Shown here in pieces: positions 1-5,231 of a stretch of 5,231 nucleotides of DNA. The notes beneath the pieces are model-generated. The model did no database searches. It was not told the DNA's origin and worked only from the letters and a program-made list of their open reading frames with translations. Both the position numbers and the translations under genes were made by a program. The stretch comes from Actinomycetales bacterium (lineage in GTDB: Bacteria > Actinomycetota > Actinomycetes > Actinomycetales > Actinomycetaceae). The stretch covers positions 1-5,231 of the forward strand of contig JALHDK010000146.1 in the NCBI GenBank assembly GCA_022838965.1. The letters run 5' to 3'. Positions within the stretch are counted from its first letter, which is position 1; every line of letters begins with the position of its first letter.

Positions 1-1394
1 CGGCGCTGCTCGGGCTCGGCCTGCGCGCGGGCGACCGCGTGGCCGCGTTCGGCAAGAACTCCGACGCGTACGTGCTGCTCTGGCTCGGCGTCGTCAAGGC
101 GGGTCTGATCCACGTCCCGGTCAACTTCGCCCTCACCGGGCACGAACTCGCCTACATCCTCCGCCAGTCGGGCGCCCGGGCGGTGTTCGCGGACGACGCA
201 CTCCTGGAGGAGGTCGCCACCTGCGGCGTCACACCCGAGATCCGCGGGTCGCTCCGCGCGGGCACCGGCGAGCGGGACGTCCTCGCGTGGGCGCTGGCCG
301 CGACGCCGGCACCGGCGCTCGACGTTGACGTGGCGGACGACGACGTCGCCCAGATCCTCTACACCTCCGGAACCACCAGCGAGCCCAAGGGTGCGATCCT
401 CACGCACCGCGCCCTCATCCACCACTACGCCTCGGCGGCCCTCATCCTCGACACCAGCGCCGCCGACCGCTTCCTCCACGCCCTGCCCCTCTACCACTCG
501 GCGCAGATGCACGTGTTCATGATGCCGTGCCTCATGATGGGCACCGCGAACTGGCTGCTGGAGGTCCCCGCGCCGGTCAAGGTGCTGGACTCGATCGCGG
601 CGCACGAGATCGACTCGTTCTTCGCGGCCCCCACCGTGTGGATCGCGCTGCTCAGCCTCATCGAGAAGGATCCCTCGCGCGCGGCCAGGCTCACCAAGGC
701 CTACTATGGCGCCTCGATCATGCCCACGCCGGTGCTGCAGCGGCTGCGCGCCCTCCTGCCGGGGATCGGGTTCTACAACTGCTTCGGACAGTCGGAGATG
801 GGGCCGCTCTGCGCGGTGCTGCGACCCGAGGACCACGACGAGCGGCCCGCCTCCGCGGGCAGGGCGATCCCGTTCGTGGACATGCGTGTGGTCGACGACG
901 ACATGGTGGACGTGGCCCCCGGGGAGGTGGGCGAGGTGGTCTACCGGGGCCCGCAGGTGTGCCTGGGCTACTGGGACAAACCGGCCGAAACCGCGGAGGC
1001 GTTCACGGGCGGGTGGTTCCACTCGGGCGACCTCGCGCGGATCGATGCCGAGGGCTACATCACGATCGTCGACCGCAAGAAGGACGTCATCAACGCGGGC
1101 GGCATCATCATCTCGTCCCGCGAGGTGGAGGAGGCGCTGTTCACCCACCCGGCGGTGCATGACGTGGCGGTGATACCGGTCCCCGATCCGAGGAAGATCG
1201 AGGCGGTGACCGCGGTGGTGGTGCTCGAGCCCGGCGCGACCGCGGACGAGGCGAGCCTGCGGAAGCACGCCCGCGAACACCTGGCCGAGTTCAAGGTGCC
1301 GCGGCACATCCACTTCGTCGACGCCTTGCCCAAGAACACCGCGGGCAAGGTGCAGAAGCGGGAGCTGCGGGACCGGTTCGCCCCGCCCTCCTGA
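1..1394 (+). CDS. Fatty-acyl-CoA synthetase (AMP-forming ligase), 5'-truncated by window edge
   Basis: The enzyme activates a carboxylic (probably fatty) acid with ATP to an acyl-adenylate and transfers it to CoA in the cytoplasm. The frame is open from base 3 to the TGA at 1392-1394 (463 residues). The GTG at 39 is internal, since family-like sequence (LLGLGLRAGDRV) lies upstream of it; roughly 50-60 N-terminal residues should lie outside the window. ANL-superfamily motifs appear in order: P-loop YTSGTTSEPKG at visible residue 120; the aromatic-rich region LPLYHSAQMHVF; YNCFGQSE at 258, equivalent to the YGxTE motif; GWFHSGD with the ribose-binding Asp at 343; the DRKKD hinge at 357; and NTAGKVQK with the adenylation lysine at 449. 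The core resembles the PRK08316-type acyl-CoA synthetases, by memory of that family. Where relatives usually have GGEN, this protein has GGIII (366-370). Exact chain-length preference cannot be read. It converges on the minus-strand SDR gene. Confidence 0.93.
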   Translation, partial: ALLGLGLRAGDRVAAFGKNSDAYVLLWLGVVKAGLIHVPVNFALTGHELAYILRQSGARAVFADDALLEEVATCGVTPEIRGSLRAGTGERDVLAWALAATPAPALDVDVADDDVAQILYTSGTTSEPKGAILTHRALIHHYASAALILDTSAADRFLHALPLYHSAQMHVFMMPCLMMGTANWLLEVPAPVKVLDSIAAHEIDSFFAAPTVWIALLSLIEKDPSRAARLTKAYYGASIMPTPVLQRLRALLPGIGFYNCFGQSEMGPLCAVLRPEDHDERPASAGRAIPFVDMRVVDDDMVDVAPGEVGEVVYRGPQVCLGYWDKPAETAEAFTGGWFHSGDLARIDAEGYITIVDRKKDVINAGGIIISSREVEEALFTHPAVHDVAVIPVPDPRKIEAVTAVVVLEPGATADEASLRKHAREHLAEFKVPRHIHFVDALPKNTAGKVQKRELRDRFAPPS

Positions 1395-1436
1395 GGGGCT
1401 TCGCGGCCTGGGGGCTTCACTGCGGTGTGCGCGCGC
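1395..1436. other. Convergent intergenic gap, no clear terminator
   Basis: This short gap separates the acyl-CoA synthetase stop from the inferred original stop of the SDR; it extends to 1468 if the literal SDR stop is used. It contains the octamer GGGGCTTC twice, at 1395-1402 and 1411-1418. I see only stems of 3-5 base pairs and no T-run, so no terminator is called. Confidence 0.4.
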
Positions 1437-1520
1437 TCAGGCACGCACCCAGCGGGCCAGCGCCGCGATCACCAGCGGCGAGAGCGGCCGGACCACCGGT
1501 CGCACCCAGCGCAGACGGGC
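1437..1520 (-). other. Out-of-frame remnant of the SDR C-terminus (probable -1 frameshift)
   Basis: Downstream of the DYRDELR segment of the SDR, the frame ending at the TGA 1439-1437 encodes 27 residues, starting ARLRWVRPVVRPLSPLV and ending ARWVRA. This reads as an arginine-rich amphipathic/hydrophobic tail of a kind common at the C-termini of this SDR subfamily, and 24 of its 27 codons end in G or C. The annotated frame instead reads a Cys/Ser/Trp-rich end and stops at 1469. Adding one base at the GGGCC run near 1517-1521 would join the two into a 319-residue protein (1437-2395). The shift is either a sequencing/assembly error or a genuine late frameshift that trims the tail. This tail has no start codon of its own. 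Confidence 0.6.
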
Positions 1521-2395
1521 CGCAGTTCGTCGCGGTAGTCCGCGAACGTGTGCGTCTGGTAGCCGAGGATCGCGTTCGACTCCGCGGTGTCCATCCAGTG
1601 CGTGTAGAAGGCCTCCCCGCCCAGGAGGTCACGCGGGAGCCGCAGGCCGGCCGCCGCGAAGACGGCGTCCAGGAACTCGTGCTGGGTGATGCGGCAGCCC
1701 TCGCCGCCCCCGATGAGGAGGACCTTCCCGACGGCGTCGGGAGCGTCCACGCACGCGGCCATGGCGGTGGCGACGTCGGCGGGGTGGACGTGCTCGAGCG
1801 GGTTGTCGGGGGCGGTGCGCAGCAGCTGGCGGAAGGTGCCGGGGTCCGTGGTGAGCGTGCGGGCGTCGACCGAGACACCCACCCGCAGGATCGCGAACCG
1901 CGCGCTGCCCTCCCGCAGCCGGGTCTCGATGGCGATCTTGTGCCGCGTGTAGTGGTCCGAGGGGTGCACCGGTTCGTCCGCCGTCCGCAGGATCGGCAGG
2001 GAGGGGAGGCCGTACACGGTGACCGAGGACGGGTAGACGAACAGCGGCGCGTGGGCCGCCCGCTCGACGGCGTCGATCAGGCGCATCGTCCCGCGCACGT
2101 TGATGTCCTCCGCCAGCTCGGGCGACGTCTCGGTCCGCGGGGGCAGCACCCCGGCGAGATGGACGACGGCGTCGACGGGCGCCACCAGGGCGTCCACGTC
2201 CGCCGTACGGACGTCCCCCCACGTGACGCCGTCGAGGAGCCCGCCCCAGCGACGGGCGACGCGCCGGTTGGCGGGCCTGTCCCGGACGAGGACGCTCACC
2301 GGGTGGCCGCGGGTGGTGAGCTCCCGAATCACGGCGAGGCCGAGGTTCCCGAACGCCCCGGTGACCAGGACCCGGCCGGGCGGAGGGCCGCTCAC
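1469..2395 (-). CDS. Extended SDR: NAD-dependent epimerase/dehydratase family protein (3' end probably frameshifted)
   Basis: This is a cytoplasmic oxidoreductase or epimerase of the extended short-chain dehydrogenase family. The 308-residue reading frame begins with a Rossmann strand and nucleotide-binding GxxGxxG (TGAFGNLG, glycines 13, 16, 19). DVDALVAPVDAVVHLAG (66-82) is the usual strand-4 region. YPSSVTVYG (121-129) supplies the catalytic Ser, and YTRHK gives the catalytic Tyr149 and Lys153. EHVHPADVATAM (201-212) is the typical substrate-domain motif. The GTG start at 2395 is chosen because it directly precedes the Rossmann fold and overlaps the TGA of the upstream membrane-protein gene by 4 bases (GTGA). 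No clear Shine-Dalgarno is visible, so translational coupling is likely. The last ~16 residues (PVCAGCDRWSG and following) look unnatural, while another frame continues with family-like hydrophobic sequence to 1437; see the separate entry. Substrate unknown; sugar-nucleotide, sterol or lipid-linked substrates are all possible. Confidence 0.88.
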   Translation of the reverse strand: MSGPPPGRVLVTGAFGNLGLAVIRELTTRGHPVSVLVRDRPANRRVARRWGGLLDGVTWGDVRTADVDALVAPVDAVVHLAGVLPPRTETSPELAEDINVRGTMRLIDAVERAAHAPLFVYPSSVTVYGLPSLPILRTADEPVHPSDHYTRHKIAIETRLREGSARFAILRVGVSVDARTLTTDPGTFRQLLRTAPDNPLEHVHPADVATAMAACVDAPDAVGKVLLIGGGEGCRITQHEFLDAVFAAAGLRLPRDLLGGEAFYTHWMDTAESNAILGYQTHTFADYRDELRPVCAGCDRWSGRSRRW

Positions 2396-2925
2396 CGGAA
2401 GAACGCCGGCCACAGGAGGGCGTCGAGCACGAGGGTGTGCGCGGTGAACACCACGCTGCCGCCGAGGGCGAGCCGGTGGGCCACGACCGGCGAGCGGGGC
2501 CGGATCCGCAGCAGGACGACGACGAGGGCCAGCGAGGCCAGGCCCACCACGAACAGGGAGAGACGGATGGCCCACCACACCACCTCGCCCGGCTCCGCGA
2601 CCATCCGGGCGACGAGGGGCATCCACAACGCCGAGGGGACGAGGATGGCGAGGAAGATCCAGGGGAACACCTCGTAGCCGACACGCTCCCCCACACGGGC
2701 CTCGGCGGGATCGAGCCTGACGAGCACGAACCAGAGGATCGCGAAGAAGCTCGCCGCGCCGAGCAGCATGCTGGCGGTGTAGAGCGGGATGAGGGCCCGC
2801 GGGGTGCCGCCCCAGAAGTCGGTGCTGGCGTTCGGAATGGAGGTGAAGCCCCACACGTAGCTGCCCACCACCGCGAGACCGCCCAGCAGGACGATCAGGC
2901 CGAGCACAATTCTCCGGGTCCCCAT
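2392..2925 (-). CDS. Hypothetical membrane protein, about 5 TM helices
   Basis: I do not recognise a named family. The 177-residue product is almost entirely hydrophobic, with predicted membrane segments near residues 6-27, 45-69, 86-107, 115-140 and 152-175. The loops are short; the one at 70-85 is charged (RLDPAEARVGERVG). A conspicuous helix motif, LVPSALWMPL (95-104), carries Pro and Trp residues that suggest a conserved structural element. There is no cleavable signal peptide apart from the first helix, which follows a positively charged MGTRR. The ATG at 2925 is preceded by a TAGGA ribosome-binding site 7 bases upstream, so the longer reading frame starting at 2953 in another phase is not used. 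The gene ends in a GTGA overlap with the SDR, so the two are probably translated from one mRNA and may act together, for instance in modifying a membrane lipid or polyisoprenoid; that role is only inference. Confidence 0.8.
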   Translation of the reverse strand: MGTRRIVLGLIVLLGGLAVVGSYVWGFTSIPNASTDFWGGTPRALIPLYTASMLLGAASFFAILWFVLVRLDPAEARVGERVGYEVFPWIFLAILVPSALWMPLVARMVAEPGEVVWWAIRLSLFVVGLASLALVVVLLRIRPRSPVVAHRLALGGSVVFTAHTLVLDALLWPAFFR

Positions 2926-2932
2926 TGATGCA

Positions 2933-2938
2933 TCCTAC
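2933..2938 (-). promoter_or_regulatory. Ribosome-binding site of the 5-TM protein gene
   Basis: On the minus strand GTAGGA precedes the ATG at 2925 with a 7-base spacer. It supports this ATG over other in-phase choices. An overlapping ATG at 2933-2931 is out of frame and is not the start. Confidence 0.55.
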
Positions 2939-2946
2939 GAGGCCGC

Positions 2947-2968
2947 GGACCACCCCGCCGAGGTGGCC
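2947..2968 (-). terminator. GC-rich hairpin after the antiporter-subunit gene, possible terminator or attenuator
   Basis: Read on the minus strand, GGCCACC pairs with GGTGGTCC around a 7-base loop (TCGGCGG), giving seven base pairs with one bulged T. It starts 12 bases after the stop codon at 2981 and sits 21 bases before the next ATG. There is no T-run after it, so it is not a classical intrinsic terminator. High-GC actinobacteria often use tail-less hairpins, but GC-rich DNA also forms such stems by chance. Confidence 0.3.
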
Positions 2969-2980
2969 CGGGCGGCGGTC

Positions 2981-4627
2981 TCAGGAGAGGTCGATCAGCC
3001 GGAGGAGCAGCCAGACCGCCGCCCCCGTCCCGAGAAGCACCAGACCGGTCACCGGCAGACGGCGCAACCGGATCTCGATCCGGCCAACAATCCCGGCCAG
3101 GCCGCCAGCCCTTGATCCGCGCGGCACGCGCACCCCTCCCAGCGCACGTCCCGCGGCAGCGAGAACCCCGACGACGGCACCCGTCAGCCGTTCCAGCGGC
3201 ACCACGATGTCACCCTCGGGAACGGCGGGGGCGCGCAGCCGCGGCGCCAGGACGGCGATCAGGGCCCCGGCGAGCAGCAGCGGCCAGGTGGCGTCCCACA
3301 CCTTGGCGGCACTCAGGCCCACGGCGAGCCCCCGGGATGCGGCCCACGCCCAGGGCACCGTCCAGCCGGCGACGGCGAGGAGCACCCAGCCGGGGTGCAC
3401 GGAGGACGAGGAGGTGTCCGCGCCGGCGAGCCGCCACGCCCTCCACAGCAGCAGCGCCGTCGCCGTGGAGCTGAGCGTCACGAGGATCACGACGCCGGAG
3501 GCTCCGGACGCGTACAGCGTGTCCTTGAGCAGGGATTTGGCGAGGTAGCCCGAACTCGCGGGCGCGGCGGCGAGCCCGAGCGCGGATGCCGCGAACAGGG
3601 CGAGCCGGACGCGGCTCGCCCCGGGGGCGCAGGATGCCGCGAGGAACAGCGCCGCCTTGTTGAGGCCGTGGTGCAGCGCGTAAACGCCCAGGACACCGGC
3701 CACCACCGCCGGGTCCGCGCCACCCGGGAGATACCCCGTGGAGAAGCCGACCAGCACGAGGCCCATCTGACTCACGGTCGAGTAGGCGAGCACGGTCTTC
3801 AGGCGTGTCTGGGTGAGGCCGAGTCCCACCCCGCCGAATGCCGTGACGAGTCCCAGTCCCAGCAGGACCGTCCCGAGGTGGCCCAGCTCCAGCCCGCCTC
3901 CGGGGGCGAGCCGGAGCCAGCCGACCAACCCCGCCTTCACGATGACGCCGGACAGGATCGCACTGGCCGGCACCGGGGCGATGGGGTGGGCGAGGGGCAG
4001 CCAGAAGTGCAGGGGCATGATCCCGAGCTTGACGGCGAACCCCGCCAGGAACAGGGCCGCGGGCGCTGCCCGTGCGGCGGCGGCCCCGGGATCCAGGAGC
4101 GCGGCGAACTCCGCGTTGCCGAACCGTCCGGCGATGAGCAGGACGCCCGCCAGGATCGCGGCCTCTCCGGCGATCGCCATGACCAGGTACACGCGCCCGG
4201 CCCGCCACGCCGCCGCGCTTCGCGCCTCCACGACCATCAGGTAGGCGGACAGGCTCACCGTGACGTAGCCGGTGTAGAAGGCGCTCAGGTTGAGCGCGAG
4301 CAACAGCAGTCCCATGCCCAGGAGGCAGGCGAACCACCCGATCCAGAACGCCCGCGAGGCGGTGGCGAAGCGGTCCCGCGCCAGCCAGCCGGCCAGCCCC
4401 CACGCGAGGGCGGAGAGGACGAGGAACGGGAGGGTGACGTCGTCGGCCCCCAGCCGCATGCCGAGGAGCACCTGGCCGAGTTCCACCGGCTCGCCCCCGC
4501 CCAAGGGCGCCAGGAACGCGAGGGGCACGAGGGGCGCGACGGCGATGGCGCCGCGGGCGGCCCGCCCCCCGACCGCCGTCGCCAGCAGGGCGAGCAGCGG
4601 CAGGAGAAGGACGACGGCGGCGGTCAC
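2981..4627 (-). CDS. Complex I subunit 5-type / Mrp antiporter-like membrane subunit (proton-conducting transporter family)
   Basis: This is a polytopic membrane subunit of the NuoL/M/N-MrpA/D superfamily, expected to carry protons or Na+ through a half-channel within a larger complex. It has 548 residues. The core antiporter domain is clear: AVKLGIMPLHFWLP with Lys200; AHPIAPVPASAILSG followed by VKAG with Lys231; LTQTRLKTVLAYSTVSQMG with Lys277; HHGLNKAALF with Lys324; and GYLAKSLLKD with Lys364. TM5 reads FYTGYVTVSLSAYLMVV, with Val122 where most relatives have the channel glutamate; Glu155 lies in the next helix. The C-terminus carries GDIVVPLERL (472-481) and one extra helix (about 526-544). 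The GTG at 4627 overlaps the upstream TGA (GTGA) and has a GGAGGT site 9 bases upstream. NuoN/NuoM, HyfB-like and Mrp paralogues are close alternatives. A respiratory NADH dehydrogenase operon is less likely given the MrpD-like neighbour. Confidence 0.88.
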   Translation of the reverse strand: MTAAVVLLLPLLALLATAVGGRAARGAIAVAPLVPLAFLAPLGGGEPVELGQVLLGMRLGADDVTLPFLVLSALAWGLAGWLARDRFATASRAFWIGWFACLLGMGLLLLALNLSAFYTGYVTVSLSAYLMVVEARSAAAWRAGRVYLVMAIAGEAAILAGVLLIAGRFGNAEFAALLDPGAAAARAAPAALFLAGFAVKLGIMPLHFWLPLAHPIAPVPASAILSGVIVKAGLVGWLRLAPGGGLELGHLGTVLLGLGLVTAFGGVGLGLTQTRLKTVLAYSTVSQMGLVLVGFSTGYLPGGADPAVVAGVLGVYALHHGLNKAALFLAASCAPGASRVRLALFAASALGLAAAPASSGYLAKSLLKDTLYASGASGVVILVTLSSTATALLLWRAWRLAGADTSSSSVHPGWVLLAVAGWTVPWAWAASRGLAVGLSAAKVWDATWPLLLAGALIAVLAPRLRAPAVPEGDIVVPLERLTGAVVGVLAAAGRALGGVRVPRGSRAGGLAGIVGRIEIRLRRLPVTGLVLLGTGAAVWLLLRLIDLS

Positions 4628-5231
4628 GGGACGTACACCTCCACCACGTCGATCACCCACGTCAGCGGGCTGAGCAGGTACCCCGTCATGAGGCCGGCGG
4701 CGAGAGCCATGGCGGCGGTGACGACCGCGGGGGCGACGAGACCCACCACTTCCGGTCGGGTCACGGGCTGTCCGCCCGGCCAGACCTCCGGGGCGGGGTG
4801 CAGCCAGATCCGCTTGAGGAGCGGGAGGAAGTACGCCGCGTTGAGCAGGGTACTGGTCACGAGGACGCCCACCACCCAGATCTGCCCGGTCTCCACCGCG
4901 CCGAGCCCGATGTGCCACTTGCTCACGAATCCCGCGATGGGGGGAAGGCCGATCATGCCGAGCGCACCCACGGTGAACGCGAGCGAGCTCCAGGGCAGGC
5001 GGCGCCCGACGCCGTCGAGCTGGTCGATGCGCGTGACGCCGAGGAGGGCCCCGAAGATCCCGGCGCAGAAGAACAGCGTGATCTTCATGAGGCCCTGGTG
5101 GACGAGGTGGACCATGCCACCGGTGGTCGCCACGGCCCCGCCCACGGCCACGCCGAGCGCGATGTAGGAGACCTGGCTGACGGTGGAGAAGGCGAGCCGC
5201 TTCTTGATGTCCGTCTGGAAGAGGGCGAGCG
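4624..5231 (-). CDS. MrpD-like cation/H+ antiporter subunit, C-terminal part (5' end outside window)
   Basis: This is the C-terminal 201 residues of a second antiporter-like membrane subunit, open through the right edge of the window; the internal GTG at 5151 is not the start. Visible landmarks of the proton-conducting transporter domain are, in order: LFQTDIKKRLAFSTVSQVSY (visible residues 3-22), the loop and helix after the channel lysine region; HLVHQGLMKITLFFCAG (41-57) with His41, His44 and Lys49; and LGMIGLPPIAGFVSKW (90-105) with the conserved PP-GF-SK signature and Lys104. Further helices follow at about 118-136, 162-184 and 186-199. The set matches the D subunit of Mrp/Mnh-type complexes better than NuoM or NuoN; the STLLNAAYFLPLL stretch is familiar from Mrp-like clusters carrying several D paralogues. 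It is coupled by GTGA overlap to the next subunit. It probably acts in Na+/H+ exchange or proton translocation as part of a multi-subunit complex whose other genes lie to the right. Confidence 0.88.
   Translation of the reverse strand, partial: LALFQTDIKKRLAFSTVSQVSYIALGVAVGGAVATTGGMVHLVHQGLMKITLFFCAGIFGALLGVTRIDQLDGVGRRLPWSSLAFTVGALGMIGLPPIAGFVSKWHIGLGAVETGQIWVVGVLVTSTLLNAAYFLPLLKRIWLHPAPEVWPGGQPVTRPEVVGLVAPAVVTAAMALAAGLMTGYLLSPLTWVIDVVEVYVP
4637..4642 (-). promoter_or_regulatory. Ribosome-binding site inside the upstream gene, setting the GTG start at 4627
   Basis: GGAGGT on the minus strand is a near-perfect Shine-Dalgarno, 9 bases before the GTG that overlaps the stop of the MrpD-like gene. 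It fixes the start of the 548-residue subunit and indicates reinitiation-coupled translation of the two subunits. Confidence 0.7.

Noticed and set aside
39..41. GTG as the start of the acyl-CoA synthetase
   Set aside because: The frame stays open to the window edge and the upstream residues match the family, so the gene is cut by the window.
1395..1448. Possible terminator hairpins between the convergent genes, and a GGGGCTTC direct repeat
   Set aside because: The best stem (GTGCG 1427-1431 with CGCAC 1444-1448) is only 5 bp with a 12-base loop and no T-run. The octamer repeat is short and plausible by chance at this GC content.
1427..2677. Plus-strand open frame (416 codons) opposite the SDR and 5-TM genes
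   Set aside because: The composition is typical of an antisense shadow, and it spans two well-supported minus-strand genes.
2396..2953. N-terminal extension of the SDR frame to a start at 2953
   Set aside because: The extension is Arg/Gly/Pro-rich nonsense overlying the 5-TM gene in another frame. The Rossmann fold begins right after the GTG at 2395.
3210..4403. Second minus-strand open frame (397 codons) within the antiporter-subunit gene
   Set aside because: It is an out-of-phase shadow with Arg/Gly/Pro/Ala-rich content and no membrane helices.
4628..4918. Extension of the 548-residue subunit to a start at 4918
   Set aside because: The added 97 residues are an Arg-rich shadow of the MrpD-like gene. 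GTG 4627 has a strong ribosome-binding site and begins a hydrophobic helix.
3395..5167. Long plus-strand open frame (590 codons) opposite the antiporter-subunit genes
   Set aside because: It is a GC-rich antisense shadow. The product is low-complexity, rich in Arg/Gly/Pro/Glu, with no family motifs, while the minus strand encodes clear membrane-transporter motifs.

Overview
This is a very GC-rich window with dense, short-spaced genes, GTG starts and GTGA stop/start overlaps. The codons end almost always in G or C. Together with an acyl-CoA ligase of a type common in Actinomycetota, this suggests a high-GC actinobacterium; the genus cannot be told from the sequence.

Layout: (1) Bases 1-1394, plus strand: the C-terminal ~463 residues of a fatty-acyl-CoA synthetase (AMP-forming ligase), cut by the left edge. 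(2) Bases 1437/1469-2395, minus strand: an extended SDR (NAD-dependent epimerase/dehydratase family). Its 3' end appears frameshifted, because a hydrophobic C-terminal tail is still encoded in another frame down to a stop at 1437. (3) Bases 2392-2925, minus: a 177-residue protein with about five membrane helices and no recognised function, joined to the SDR by a 4-base GTGA overlap. (4) Bases 2981-4627, minus: a 548-residue antiporter-like membrane subunit of the complex I / Mrp superfamily. (5) Bases 4624 to the right edge, minus: the C-terminal 201 residues of a second, MrpD-like subunit, joined to gene 4 by another GTGA overlap.

Functionally, genes 5 and 4 look like the 3' end of an operon for a multi-subunit ion-translocating membrane complex, of the Mrp-like kind that carries several paralogous antiporter-like subunits. 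Genes 3 and 2 form a second coupled pair, on the same strand but separated from gene 4 by 55 bases that hold a GC-rich hairpin. The acyl-CoA synthetase converges on this block from the left and is probably unrelated in transcription.

The observations most worth checking are the probable one-base frameshift at the end of the SDR, and the replacement by valine of the membrane glutamate that antiporter-like subunits normally carry in TM5. I found no RNA gene, CRISPR array, insertion sequence or clearly novel system. No stretch longer than 75 bases lacks a gene.
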